A DNA stretch of 64,000 nt from Conchocele bisecta (GCA_029237695.1 CM055266.1:113291370-113355369), one strand, 5' to 3'; positions 21,575-32,673 are shown, counted from the first letter of the stretch. Notes: generated from the sequence alone by a model not told the origin. Numbers and translations: made by a program.

Positions 21575-21806
21575 TGCGAATGCGGACATTTAACTTTTGA
21601 AATCTACTCCCGTACCGTACGACGGTACGGTAATAGATTGCACTACTTACTGTTCGCAACTAGCATGTTTGATGTCACTGGTGCTGCACTCCGCGCCGGC
21701 GTAAAATGTTTCATGTCGAACAGGACGCCGGATTCCTGACGAATTCCAATTCAGCTTCATGCAGAGGATATTGCGTACACGCATTTTCGTGTAGTGAACG
21801 GCGCAT
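21575..21806. mobile_element. Inverted repeat followed by a family K part
   Basis: 21575-21662 is a small inverted repeat (GTTGCGAATGCGG ... CTGTTCGCAAC around TACCGTACGACGGTACGGTA). 21672-21806 is a family K left half (GCACTCCGCGCCGGCGTAAA, CCGGATTCCTGACGAATTCC). The whole starts about 20 bp after the exon 1 donor of gene 2. Confidence 0.65.
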
Positions 21807-21812
21807 TGATAT

Positions 21813-22197
21813 AGGAATGAATGGCCTTTTTGTGGAATTTATAAGGGTATACACTTGGAAAAGTCGCGGGAATACTGGACGAAGGCCGGAAGGCCTCGTC
21901 CAGTATTCCCGCGACTTTTCCAAGTTTATATCCCCGATAAATTCCACAAAAAGGCCATTCATTCCTTATAATTCCAGCATTTAAATTAAATTCATCAAGA
22001 AAATGTGTTTATTTTCCTTTTTCTTAAGAATTATTTTACTGCGCCTCACGGTTACGGAAAGTAGTTCGGCGTGGGAGTTTACTGGGATATACATTTTGGA
22101 CAGAGACTTGCTACGGGCCAATCAAATGTTAGGGAATTGTGTAAATATTTTTGTGCTGGAATTATTACTGGATAAACATGAATTTATGCGATAGCTC
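21813..22197 (+). mobile_element. Family J element
   Basis: Starts GGAATGAATGGCCTTTTTGT. It then has a long hairpin with GGAAAAGTCGCGGGAATACT arms closed by GGCCTTCCGGCC-type sequence, and an AT-rich tail ending CGGGCCAATCAAATGTTAGG, TTTTTGTGCTGGAATTA. The strand denotes hairpin-first orientation. Confidence 0.8.
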
Positions 22198-22220
22198 CAA
22201 GCTGAGTGACATCTCGTCCG

Positions 22221-22469
22221 TTAACCCTTTGAACCCGAAAGCCCGCTATAGCGGTTTATGCAAACAGTGCAGATCCAGATGAGCCGGCTCGTAACGAGCC
22301 GTCTCATCAGGATCTGCACTTTTTTTGCAAGTAATTTTTATATTTCTTAGAACAAAAACACCCCCTTTTCATACATGGACGAATCTGAAAATAATTTTGT
22401 GACCATTGGATTGTTCGGAACATTAGCATATCACAGTCCATTCCAGTTCCTTAGGGTTGAAAGGGTTAA
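22221..22469. mobile_element. Family C TTAA-flanked element
   Basis: TTAA at both ends; CCCGCTATAGCGGTTTATGC and GAGCCGGCTCGTAACGAGCC are visible. Lies in intron 1 of gene 2. Confidence 0.88.
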
Positions 22470-22520
22470 CCGGTGCATATTTCGAGCGGAAACAGTTTAC
22501 GCCGGCGCTGAGAGCAGTAC

Positions 22521-22829
22521 CAGTAGCCTATTTCACCAAAATTGCAAAGTATACCTATCTAGCAAAGTATACTTTGAGGGAGAAATTTTCAATTTAAGGA
22601 TAAATTTATTATTTTTTATTATACTGAATTTATTACATTATCACAGCCATTATGGCTGTGATAATGTAATACATTCAGTATAATAATTCTGCATACTTTC
22701 AATCATCAAATATATGCAGTGGTTAGTTCTGTATGAAATAATGCATTTTGGGAAAAATAAATGATTACTCCCTCAAAGTATACTTTGCTAGATAAGTATA
22801 CTTTGCAATGTTGATGAAATCGGCTACTG
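22521..22829. mobile_element. Family D element
   Basis: Both ends and the central TATCACAGCCATTATGGCTG hairpin are present. Lies in intron 1 of gene 2. Confidence 0.88.
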
Positions 22830-23000
22830 AATATGATTAGGCCTAAACACACATGTATGTGGTGTGTGCTACTGTCTAGCTATACTATATGCAGGGAGGG
22901 TAGCCTTTTTTATTAAAAAAATACTACATATACTAGACGGTTGTACCGGTCAATATTTCATATGCTTGCTTGCTGACTTGATTTTTGATATAACTAATAC

Positions 23001-23397
23001 CAAGGTGCATGATCACGTGGTTACAACAACAACAACGTCGCCCACTCCAAAGTAAGTATTATTTGATAGTTTCCTTAATATCCAACGGATTTTGATGAAA
23101 TATGGCGCAGCAAACGCGTCTTCATGAGCTACATTTGGTGGTCTATGGAGTTTGGCACAGACTTATGTCGTTTTTGCGAAGAATCGATTTCCGTGTCTCT
23201 GACACGGAAATCGATTCTTCGCAAAAACGACATAAGTTTGGGCGAAAATACAGAGACCACCAAATGCAGCTTAACAAGACGCGTTTGATGCGCCATATTT
23301 CATCAAAATCTGTTACGTAATAAGGACGCTAGAAAAGAATACGTACTTTGAATCGGTACTCGTTGTTGTTGTGAGTACCACGTGATCATACACCTTG
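23001..23397. mobile_element. Family M palindrome (about 397 bp)
   Basis: Ends CAAGGTGCATGATCACGTGG and its inverse CACGTGATCATACACCTTG. The central arms TCGTTTTTGCGAAGAATCGA and TTTCCGTGTC pair with the inverse. Flanks read TAATAC on both sides, a likely 6-bp target duplication. A second copy is in intron 1 of gene 3. Confidence 0.88.
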
Positions 23398-23656
23398 TAA
23401 TACTAAACCAGTTTGAATATGACGTTAATCATGCTGGTGAATGATGTTTGTCAGTACAGACATCCTAATGATTTGTTTTAATGTTTGTCTTAAATGACTA
23501 TAACGAGTAGAGTCATCAGCATTTTCTTTCGGGTTGGAAGCACCACACGACTGCTTAATTCGGTTTAATTGTCATTTATCTCTGATGCACATGATTGTTC
23601 ATGATTGCAAAATAAACAGAAAATGCTAATTTACGTTAATGACGTCGACATTAATG

Positions 23657-23892
23657 AGACACGCCGTGTGATTTTGTACCTTCGGACATCTGCGTAATTT
23701 CATGAAATACGTTTACAAAATTTACAATATTTTCCGTAAATGACGTCAAAAGTTGACAGCATTTTCTCTGAAAATGTTGTCAACTTTTAACTTTATTTAT
23801 TTATGAAAAATATTGTAAATTTTGTAAACGTACTTATTAATGAAATTACGCAGATGTCCGAAGGTGCACAATCACATGGCGTGTCTCATTTA
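23657..23892. mobile_element. Family F element
   Basis: GAGACACGCCGTGTGATTTT and the inverse CACATGGCGTGTCTCATT. The inner GTCAAAAGTTGACAGCATTT pairs with AAATGTTGTCAACTTTTAAC. Confidence 0.85.
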
Positions 23893-23919
23893 ACAATTAA
23901 TTAGGAGCTCTGATATTTG

Positions 23920-23985
23920 AAGGGGTCGGTGGAAGAAGAGGAATACATCCGTGTCGACTTAGACCCCTTTTTCTACCGCTGTTTT
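23920..23985. mobile_element. Family O hairpin
   Basis: GAAGGGGTCGGTGGAAGAAG, then GACTTAGACCCCTTTTTCTA. Diverged arms. Confidence 0.6.
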
Positions 23986-24221
23986 TCGTAATAATATCTA
24001 CACACTACAATAATACGATAGGCTGCAGCCAATACGTGGCCATTCAATCTCGCATATATATGTTTCTCATATCTTTTATTTGCTTTATGTGCTTCAACCA
24101 ACCAACTTGTCATGTTGCTTTTCAAATGAAGTTTAGTTCATATGTTCAAGAAGCGGGCGTTTGAGTATTTGAAACAAAGCCATAATTTAGTTTACTTTAT
24201 CGTATTCTTCATATAAGGCAT

Positions 24222-24471
24222 TTAACCCTTTAAACCCGAAAGCCCGCTATATCGGTTTATGCAAACAGTGCAGATCCAGATGAGCCGGCTCGTAACGAGC
24301 CGTCTCATCAGGATCTGCACTGTTTGAAAGTAATTTTCATATTTTTGAGAACAACAAATACCCCCTTTTTTATAAATGGAATAGTCTGAATATCCGATTA
24401 TGCGATGATTGGATTGGTTGCAAAATTAACATATCGCAGCCCATTCAGTTACTTAGGGGTGAAAGGGTTAA
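24222..24471. mobile_element. Family C TTAA-flanked element
   Basis: Nearly identical to the 16.7 kb copy, including GGGGTGAAAGGGTTAA at the right end. Lies in intron 1 of gene 2. Confidence 0.88.
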
Positions 24472-24520
24472 GCTGGCAAAGGTTACATTCTGAAGTTTGC
24501 TCCCTGTAAAACTATTACAT

Positions 24521-24887
24521 CATAATTCCAGCACAAAAATATTTACACAATTCCCTAACATTTCATTGGCCCGTAGCAAGTCTCTGTCCAAAATTTATAT
24601 CCCAGTAAACTCCTACGACGAACTACTTTCCATAACCGTGATGCGCAGTTAAAATAATTCTTAAGAAAACGGAAAATAAACACATTTTCTTGATGAATTT
24701 ATTTCAAATGCTGGAATTATAAGGAATGCATGGCCTTTTTGTGGAATTTATCGGGGATATAAACTTGGAAAAGTCGCGGGAATACTGGACGAGGCCTTCC
24801 GGCCTTCGTCCAGTATTCCCGCGACTTTTCCAAGTTTATATCCCGATAAATTCCACAAAAAGGCCATTAATTCCTATAATATCACTA
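24521..24887 (-). mobile_element. Family J element, inverse orientation
   Basis: Begins with the tail (ATAATTCCAGCACAAAAATA, ATTGGCCCGTAGCAAGTCTC) and ends with the GGAAAAGTCGCGGGAATACT hairpin. It is therefore inverted relative to the 21.8 kb copy in the same intron. Confidence 0.8.
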
Positions 24888-25445
24888 TTGTTTGAATACG
24901 CAAAAGGATCGGGATATACAACTGTCCTAAATTCTGTAACATTAGCGGCCCAATATTACAAGATCAAAGGCATAACCTTGCACAAACCATTGTATTTTCT
25001 ATACAACCATCGTACATTGCTTCAAATTCTCCATATATCATTTTCTAACCCAATATACTGGTTATCACTCAGGGAAAGTGGCAGCCAAAATCAGGGCTAC
25101 TCATTTTCCAGTCAATAAACATTTTCTACATGTATTACATTAGATAATAACCATAGAAACTAGTTTACCAGTTATACATTATATGTAAGCCAGTGTCTAA
25201 TAGAAATGTGCCTTTCCACTGCTTATTGGTTTCTGTGCTCGATTCCAATAAGTCGTGCAACGAACTGTCACCAAATATACTGTTATACATGCATTTCGCG
25301 CTGTTAACATACATGTATTTACATATGGTGTGTGCAATATCACAGAGGCATGCGTCACAATTGTATTGTATTGGGATGTGTAAATAAAATGTGTACGGGC
25401 CTGAATCAATTGTATTTTCTCTAACGCCGAACTTCGTCCTTCCAG

Positions 25446-25769
25446 ATCCAGTTTGAAGACGTCCTAGCGGAGCCGGAGGGCGTGCACAGTATCGACTGTG
25501 TCTGGAATCTCTCACACACCTGCTTCTCGCTCTGGTTGAACATCTGCTACAAGTTATCCACACTCTTCTGCGGTATATGTATCGCCGCCGAGTGGGGCTG
25601 CGAGTTCGCCGAGGTAGCCTTCTGGCACATCTGGTACATCACGCCCTTACTGCGCATGCTCGAGATCAACTGCTCCGTGCTCAAGAAACTATTACAGTCT
25701 TGCACAACGTGTTGTATCGAGCCGTGCTGCGAGGCGTGTGGCGGATTCTTCCACCACTTCAAGAAATAG
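25446..25769 (+). CDS. Caveolin gene 2, exon 2 (caveolin domain)
   Basis: This exon encodes 107 residues, giving a 130-residue predicted protein. The acceptor is CTTCCAG|ATC, phase 0, giving IQFEDVLAEPEGVHS. Visible parts: signature (residues 26-33), scaffolding DCVWNLSHTCFSLW, hairpin GICIAAEWGCEFAEVAFWHIWYITP, and C-terminal LEINCSVLKKLLQSCTTCC then IEPCCEACGGFFHHFKK. There are 13 cysteines, the fewest of the six. It is closest to gene 5. It is a membrane-scaffold protein of the caveolin family; the specific paralog name is unknown. A second AG six bases downstream would drop IQ and is less likely given the paralogs. The methionine at 25482 lies within the domain and is not a start. Confidence 0.92.
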   Translation: MQFEDVLAEPEGVHSIDCVWNLSHTCFSLWLNICYKLSTLFCGICIAAEWGCEFAEVAFWHIWYITPLLRMLEINCSVLKKLLQSCTTCCIEPCCEACGGFFHHFKK

Positions 25770-25979
25770 TTCGAATAGACGTTCCTGATACGGCGGTGTC
25801 ACGTGACAACGTGACGTACCGATGTCTTGGACTCTTATCGACTTCTCTGACAAACAATACTCACTTTTCGGGATATAATAGACATTACCATTTCGGAATT
25901 AAATCCACACACGTTTACGTGTGTGGTACACAGATTTGCCTTATGTTTACAAACACATAGACGGAATCCTGCGGAATGC
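25770..25979. other. 3' flank of caveolin gene 2
   Basis: Presumed 3' UTR. It contains a small inverted repeat at about 25907-25927 (CACACACGTTTACGTGTGTG). No clear polyadenylation signal close to the stop. Confidence 0.4.
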
Positions 25980-26314
25980 TTAAACCCTTTCAACCCTAAG
26001 TAGCTGGAATGTACTGTGATATGCAAATGTTCCGACCAATCCAATCTTCATAAAATGATTTTCAAATTTGTCAATTTATGCAAATTGGTGTTTTCCTTCT
26101 AACATATATGAAAATTCCTTACAAGCAGTGCAGATCAGATCGTTACGAGCCGGCTCATCTGGATATACACTGTTTGCATAATCCGCTATATATAGCGGGC
26201 TTTCAGGCTCAAATAGTTAAACCCGTTCACCTCTAAATTACTGGTAGAGACTAGTTCCTGATCATTTTTCGACTAGTTGATCTAGTATATATTACTATAG
26301 GGTATAAAGGGTTA
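25980..26314. mobile_element. Family C element plus adjoining TTAA-bounded segment
   Basis: 25980-26220 is a diverged inverse-orientation family C copy with a damaged central hairpin (GATCGTTACGAGCC). It is followed by 26217-26314, another segment bounded by TTAA and ending AAAGGGTTAA. Confidence 0.7.
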
Positions 26315-26764
26315 ATGAAGCAACAGCCAATACCTTGTTGCTGATTATTTATGCATTCCTTCGCACAGTTGTAAGACCTTTGTTATTCCATTACCATTCA
26401 ACATGTTTATTTATTAAAGAAAACGGAATATACTGCTGTTTCCAATTGGTAAGCAATGCTAAAATCGTTCTGTACGTTGTTAGATGTAGCTTGGTGTCGC
26501 GCCGTGAAAATGTCCTTGTACGTTGCCATGACTACGAGACAAGCAGCGTGCCATTCCTGACCAAATAAAGCATAATGAAACAATAATGAAACAATGTACA
26601 ACTATATGCCTGATCTGACTAATGATACATTTTCTTGTGGATGTCAAATCAGCAGTTGTATAATTTTCTGATTGTTTTATTACATGAAGAAGTAACACTT
26701 TTTTGCAAGTACGCACTTCTTCATTGGTGTCTAGAATGGGTTTTTCAACCCTTACAGCGCTTAA
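26315..26764. other. Unassigned spacer
   Basis: No gene or recurrent repeat recognised. Confidence 0.4.
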
Positions 26765-26930
26765 CTAATCGGGTCGTCTGCTGTTGTTAGTTTCATTTTC
26801 TCGATTTAAACATGTTTTGACAGCGCATGAGAATCGTCTCCGGAGACGATTCTCATGTGATGCCGAAACATGTTTTTACTAAGATATATGTTAAAATTTT
26901 AAAATTAATTAAAAACAGCAGACGGTACTA
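26765..26930. mobile_element. Family R palindrome
   Basis: Arms GTCTGCTGTTGTTAGTTTCA ... GACAGCGCATGAGAATCGTC and the diverged inverse ending AAAAACAGCAGACGG. Fragments related to the left arm occur at 10.8 and 19.3 kb. Confidence 0.7.
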
Positions 26931-27424
26931 TTAATATCCCGATTTTAGTGGTTGAATAACGCACAAGGTCCTTCAGGCGAGACTCGTGTAATTCAGCATT
27001 TCTGTGATATTGGGTTCGGTCCACATAATCACATATATTTATTGTTAAATTTAATAAAAATATACCACACAACCTGTGTTATTAATTAATTTGATACTGT
27101 GTATGAAAATATTATTTATCTATTTAACGGTGGGAATTGGCTCAAAGAACCTTCCATGGCTGGAGGATAGGAACATCAAAATATTCCTTGCTTACAACAC
27201 TTCCCTCACCTTCTCCAAAGTTGTACTCGAAATCATGCTGTTTAATTGCCAGACACTGAGCACAGCTCAGCCTCGACCAATCAAACTTTATGAATTCGAG
27301 AAGAGTATATGACAACAGTTTTATAAGCATTGGATCAGACTACGTATTGAAATTTGAACTCTAAATCAAACAGTTTGATTGGTCATGCGAGTGACACAGT
27401 CTCAGCCAATGAAACTGCTTACTT
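26931..27424. other. Spacer with family L-like segments
   Basis: 27250-27290 (GACACTGAGCACAGCTCAGC) and 27370-27415 recall the family L core. The remainder is unassigned. Confidence 0.4.
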
Positions 27425-28370
27425 TTGACGGTGACTGGAGAAATGTGGCTTATGGATTTAGGGTGTTTGCGGCCAGCATCAGGGGCTCGCCCCATGTAGT
27501 GGCGCGAGTACGCTAGGCTCGCCCCTATTGATCCAAATCAGCATGTGCATTCGCACAGTCTGATCAGGATCTGCACTGGTAACCATTACATCAATGAAAC
27601 CCGCCATGCTTCTACTGACTAGCAATATACACCGTTATCAGGCTACAGGAGTGTGCTATTTCATCAGGAGTTACATTGGCTCACACATCAAACAAAAAGA
27701 AAGAAAAAAGATCGAAGGCATAACCTTGCACATACCATTGTATTTTCAATACAACCATCGTACATTGCTTCAAAAAAAAATCCCATACACCCTATTTCTC
27801 CTAGGGGCCGTTTCACTAAACTTCGTACGACTAAAATGTTCATAAGTGCAGATTTAGAATAGTCTGTAAATTCCAATTGATGGATTTACATTTATTGAGC
27901 ATAGGCTGCATATGCAGCCTATGCTCAATAAATGTAAATACAATAATTGCTTACAAGAACACATTGCTAATGTGAAATTTACAGACTCATAATTTTTCAC
28001 TTACGAACATTTTAGTCGTACGAAGTTTAGTGACACGGCCCCCAGGAGTGTGCTATTTCATCAGGAGCTACACTGGTCACACATCCAATAAACCCCATTT
28101 CTCCTGGGGCCCGTTTCAATAAATTTCTTACGACTAAAATGTTCGTAAGTGCAAAATTATGATAGTCTGAAATTTCACATTCGCAATGTTTTCTTGTAAA
28201 CAATGATTGGATTTACATTCATTGAGCATAGGCTGCATATGCAGCCTATGCTCAATAAATGTAAATCCATCAATTTAAATTTCCAGACGATCATAAATTT
28301 GCACTTACGAACTTCTTAGTCGTACGAAGCTTAGTGAAACGGGCCCCAGGAGAGTCACGGCCACAAGTTA
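27425..28370. mobile_element. Family E element carrying two family A copies
   Basis: A family E copy (left end GGTGACTGGAGAAATGTGG at 27430; right end AGTCACGGCCACAAG at 28351) is interrupted three times. Interruptions are a 50-bp CTCGCCCC hairpin at about 27480-27530 and two complete family A elements (27804-28043 and 28106-28348), each flanked by TTCTCCTG/CAGGAG. The family E segment AGGAGTGTGCTATTTCATCA appears twice (27646, 28044), so a duplication accompanied the insertions. Confidence 0.8.
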
Positions 28371-28560
28371 GCGCTACGTAATGCTCAGAAAAAAAGTGTT
28401 TAATCACTACATTAGTAGGTGTACTATTGAGCGTGTATGCCCGTATTTTCATACGTATTCCTCGCCTTGACACACTGGGAATACTTCAGGTAGCGACAGT
28501 GCTGCTTCGTAGACCCAGCAACGGATTTCACCAGTGTAGCTAAGTGTAATTTTCTAGCTA

Positions 28561-28803
28561 TTAACCCTTTCAACACCAAGTAACTTAATGGGCTGTTCCA
28601 TGCCACTGTTTCATGCTATTTCATTGGTCAATTTAAATTTTCAGGCTATTCCATTCTTCAGAAAGGGTAAGTTTTTCAAATTTGATAACTATTAACAAAC
28701 AGTGGAGATCCTGATGAGACGGCTCGTTACGAGCCGGCTCATCTGGATCTGCACTGTTTGCAAACATTGTCTCTATAGAGGTATGTGGTGTTGAAAGGGT
28801 TAA
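28561..28803. mobile_element. Family C TTAA-flanked element, inverse orientation
   Basis: TTAACCCTTTCAACACC ... TTGAAAGGGTTAA with central GGCTCGTTACGAGCC. Internal sequence diverged from other copies. Confidence 0.85.
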
Positions 28804-29346
28804 GTGTACGTTGAGTAATTTTCAATGTATGCATAACTTTATTAATAGTTTTATTCAATGAAATACAGTAGATACATTCAAAACATTGATTTACATAATG
28901 TAATAAATACTACAACGTAAATGACAGAAATATTTGTTTTATATGAAATAATGGGTTTCAGTACAAATACATATTTACACTGTCATAAATTTATACTGGA
29001 AACGCCCATTGGATTCGGCTCATATTTAAGGGTGGTAATTGGCTCGAACACCTTCCATACCCGGTGGAAACGCCCATTCAACGTAATGCGTTTATATCCC
29101 AGTACAATACATTAGACCCACGTGACGTCGCGCCATGTTGTTGATTGGTTAAAGTTCGTTTGACTTCATTAATTTCCACGAGATTGTCAATAACTGCATT
29201 CTATTGACCGGCAATGTCGCTGTTCCAGGAATTGCGACAAAAAGACGTAAAGCCAGATTATTCTTAATTTTACCGCCGTATTTGGTTATTTACATTTTTG
29301 AAACTATCAGAAAATGCAGTGTAAATATAAGTAATACAACTTGATA
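28804..29346. other. Unassigned spacer
   Basis: No exon or recurrent repeat seen; AT-rich. Confidence 0.4.
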
Positions 29347-29453
29347 TGTTGTTTTACTGGGGTGTATAATACATTTGGTCTGTTTAAAGTTTGCGAGGCG
29401 TCCTTCGCATTTCAAACAGACCAAATGTAGTATACACCCCAGTAAATACAACA
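29347..29453. repeat. Hairpin with about 42-bp arms
   Basis: TGTTGTTTTACTGGGGTGTA and ACATTTGGTCTGTTT pair with the inverse, with few mismatches. Confidence 0.85.
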
Positions 29454-29752
29454 GACCGTGTTTTATTACTTAAATAAGTACACTGTCAATGTGCACTTAA
29501 CTATATTTGTGCATTTAGCCATTATGATGACACCGTCGACATATCTGCGTGTGTCCCGACTGATGACAACGTACCCGACGAAATGCACCAAACTGTATGT
29601 GTGTGCAAGCTACACTGTTCGAATCCTCAATACGTCCCTTTTCCTTCGTGACGGGGGTGGCGCATTTCTAACAGACTGGACATATGATTTTGTCGGATAC
29701 TTGGTATTACTTAATTGTGGACGAAATATCCTATTGCAAATATATAAATAAT

Positions 29753-29837
29753 TTGTTTTAATGTCACTCTTGTTATTAAATTTTCGACCACATGGCATGT
29801 GGTCGAACATTTAATAACAAGAGTGACTTTAAAACAA
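29753..29837. repeat. Hairpin with about 38-bp arms
   Basis: TTGTTTTAATGTCACTCTTG and TTATTAAATTTTCGACCACA pair with the inverse around CATGGCATG; two mismatches. Confidence 0.88.
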
Positions 29838-29842
29838 TGTGT

Positions 29843-30122
29843 GATAATTCCAGCACAAACATATTTACACAATTCCCTAATATTTGATTGGCCCGTAGCA
29901 AGTCTCTGTCCAGAATGTATATCCCAGTAAACTCCCACGCCGAACTACTTTCCGTAACCGTGATGCGCAGTTAAAATAATTCTTAAGAAAACGGAAAATA
30001 AACACATTTTATTGATGAATGTATTTCAAATGCTGGAATTATAAGGAATGAATGGCCTTTTTGTGGAATTTATCGGGGATATAAACTTCCAAAAAAAAGG
30101 CCATTCATTCCTATATATTAAA
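29843..30122 (-). mobile_element. Family J element, hairpin truncated
   Basis: Tail first (AATTCCAGCACAAACATATT, TTGGCCCGTAGCAAGTCTCT), then GGCCTTTTTGTGGAATTTAT. The GGAAAAGTCGCGGGAATACT hairpin is deleted, leaving CAAAAAAAAGGCCATTCATT. Confidence 0.78.
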
Positions 30123-30189
30123 TGTGCTTCCCTTCGGAGGTTATTGGAAATTACTATATATATATATAATGTACTATGCATATCCTGGA

Positions 30190-30330
30190 ACGCTTATATG
30201 TGGCTTTGACTGGTGAAAGAGGCTCATGGGCTTTGCGACCAGCGTAGATCCAGATCTGCATGTGCACAAGTCACAAGTCCCATCAGCCCAATTTCTCCAG
30301 TCACAGCCACATATAAGGATTATGTCGGAT
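30190..30330. mobile_element. Family E element (short)
   Basis: GTGGCTTTGACTGGTGAAAG, GACCAGCGTAGATCCAGATC, right end TTCTCCAGTCACAGCCACAT. Confidence 0.75.
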
Positions 30331-30375
30331 GTTTGGTACTGTTAATTGTGGACGAAATAGTCGTTATCCATACAT

Positions 30376-30722
30376 GTTGAAGTAATGGAACATGGAATAT
30401 AAATACATTAAATATACAAAAAAAAAATCAATAAGTGAACAAAAAGAAGCTGAAAAATGTTTTTACTTCTCCGTCCTATCACACGGGAGTAAATATTTTA
30501 GCTTATTGTTTTCACTTATTGATTATTTTTGGTATATGTACAGTCGAACCTGTGCTAAAGACCACCTCCGAATAGCAATCACCTGGCTGTAAAGGCCACA
30601 CTTTTGTTGTCCCAATGACACAATACCTGTGAACAAAGGCCATATTTGTCATTTCCCATGGCTGACCTTTATTCACAGGTTTGACTGTAATGTATTTATA
30701 TTCCATGTACCGTTCCTTCAAC
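30376..30722. mobile_element. Family T element interrupted by a TA-flanked element
   Basis: Outer arms GTTGAAGTAATGGAACATGG and inverse. Inside, 30541-30687 begins CAGTCGAACCTGTGCTAAAG and ends CACAGGTTTGACTG with TA on both sides, a diverged family B-like unit that inserted into family T. Confidence 0.75.
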
Positions 30723-30818
30723 CTGTGTTTATCCATTGTTGTTAGGTCTGCAATGCAAAGAAGAGAGGCATATATTGGAGTGTTCATATATCTAAATCTC
30801 TCGAAACTGAACACCACG

Positions 30819-31109
30819 TACCCTATTTCACCAACAATTCAAAGTATACTTATCTAGCAAAGTATACTTTGAAGAATAAATTTATTAATTTTTATTATAC
30901 TGAATTTATTACATTATCACAGCCATTTTGGCTGTGATAATGTAATAAATTCAGTATAATAATACTGCATATTTGTTTTTAATCATCAAATATATGCAGT
31001 TGTTAGTTCTATATTAAATAATGCATTTCGGTAAAAATAAATGGTTACTCCCTCAAAGTATACTTTGATAGATACGTATACTTTGCAATTTTGATGAAAT
31101 CGGCTACTG
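30819..31109. mobile_element. Family D element
   Basis: AAAGTATACTTATCTAGC, central TATCACAGCCATTTTGGCTG, right end ATGAAATCGGCTACTGG. A 30-bp stretch after the left end is deleted. Confidence 0.85.
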
Positions 31110-31708
31110 GATGTCAAGTTTGGAAAGACTCCATTATGCATGTGTGGCGGCGTACACCCCGGGTATCTCTTAAATAAATCTAAATATTTTAGTATTGTCT
31201 TCGACTAATTTCCTTTGGTATATTGCAACCAATGAATATGTACGCAATTAAACCGCTGTTTTATGGCGCAGTTCACCGCTCCAACGAATGATAACCGCAT
31301 TTCGTCGGCGACCTAGATAAATAAATACCACGGCTTGCGTGTTTCAGCCACCGTTCATTAAATATTCATCAGTTAAAACACAACATCGGCCATGACAACA
31401 ACTAGAACAACATAAACAAACCCGCTACGATTGCAGAAACATGTTTAAACCATCTAAAATCTTGAGATCAGAATAGACCAAATCCGCTCGCAGAACATCA
31501 TATAGTATGCGCAAATGTTTTAGTTAATTGCACGTAACGGGGGAAATGGAATGGCAATGGTTAAAGTAGAACATTCTTGACCATTTAATATCAGTTTTCT
31601 CTGGACACACAGCGAGATGGCGCATCCCTCAATTATAGTGACGTACAAGGATTCACGCGATCTGCTCATCTGATTTGGAAATTAACCGTTGTCGTCATAA
31701 AGCATAAT
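31110..31708. other. Distal upstream region of caveolin gene 3
   Basis: No recurrent repeat recognised over 600 bp, which is rare in this window. It could hold regulatory sequence (inferred). Confidence 0.35.
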
Positions 31709-31770
31709 GACCAGCTTAGACACAGACTAGACTGCACGGTCGTGCAGTCTAGTCTGAGTCTTCGCTGGTC
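31709..31770. repeat. Hairpin, GACCAGC arms
   Basis: GACCAGCTTAGACACAGACT and AGACTGCAC pair with the inverse across GGTC. Resembles the family E core. Confidence 0.8.
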
Positions 31771-31938
31771 ACCCAATCAGGGACCATACTTACAGTCCCA
31801 GACCCAATACATATTTTTGACAACCATCTGAGCCTTGCGTCCGCGATGTCACGTGGGAAGGTCCGCGGCTGCAGCTGACACACCTGAATGCTGAGTACCT
31901 GTCTTCATAAAGTCAAGCTCCCACAAGCGCTTGTCGAC

Positions 31939-31947
31939 TTATATATG
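31939..31947 (+). promoter_or_regulatory. Candidate TATA box, caveolin gene 3
   Basis: TTATATATG within TCGACTTATATATGCTTTCC, about 375 bp before the start codon. A TCAGTT initiator-like site lies at 31975. CAGCTG and CACCTG E-box-type sites lie about 60 bp upstream. An alternative TATATAATAT at about 32100 would give a shorter 5' UTR, so this choice is uncertain. Confidence 0.4.
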
Positions 31948-32321
31948 CTTTCCGGATCGCTTCTGTCAATTGGTTCAGTTCATCGAAGAATCGAATACAA
32001 CTTTGCAGGAAATCATACAACATTACATAGCAAATAAGTTACCAATTCCATGGGAATAAACGACATATAAATTGGTGGAAAAGTACAATTTACATCGTGT
32101 ATATAATATAATTATACTCATAATTAGTACTTCGTGCATTTTGATTGAACTCAGTATAGACTACTGAAATCAGCATTGTTTGCTATAAATGTTAGTATTG
32201 TTTGCTATAAATTTTGCTATAATCAGTGATATTGTTTGCTATACATATTGATATTATTTGCTATAATCAGTGATATTGTTTATTATTTGCCATAAATATT
32301 GGTATAAGTAAGCGTAACAAG

Positions 32322-32378
32322 ATGCCGGAGGTCGACATGAACAATCGGGATCCGAACGACCTGAATGCTCACCTGAGG
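32322..32378 (+). CDS. Caveolin gene 3, exon 1
   Basis: This exon encodes 19 residues (MPEVDMNNRDPNDLNAHLR) and ends AGG|GTAGGT, phase 0. A at -3. It has the shared NRDPN..N.HL motif. A family A element begins about 15 bp after the donor. It joins exon 2 at 35929 across a 3550-bp intron. Confidence 0.85.
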
Positions 32379-32392
32379 GTAGGTACCTGGGT

Positions 32393-32628
32393 GGTGTTTC
32401 ATAAACTTCGTACGAATAAAATGTTCGTAAGTGCAAATTTAGGATTGTCTGGAAATTTAAATTGATGGATTTACATTTAGTGAGCATAGGCTGCATATGC
32501 AGCCTATGCTCAATAAATGTATATCCAATAATTATTTACAAGAAAACATTGTCAATGTGAAATTTACAGACTAACATAATTTTGCACTTACGAACATTTT
32601 AGTCGTAAGAAGTTTAGTGAAACGGGCC
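32393..32628. mobile_element. Family A element next to the gene 3 donor
   Basis: The left end is slightly shortened (GGTGTTTCATAAACTTCG); the right end is intact. The distance from the exon 1 splice donor is about 15 bp. Confidence 0.88.
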
Positions 32629-32673
32629 ACTGTCCATGTCTTGTCGACTTCACTGTTTGGGTGTTTGACGTGT

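Noticed and set aside
21706..21984. 92-codon frames over 21.7-22.0 kb on both strands
   Set aside because: They span the family K/J junction and the J hairpin; the two strands encode near-identical peptides because the DNA is palindromic.
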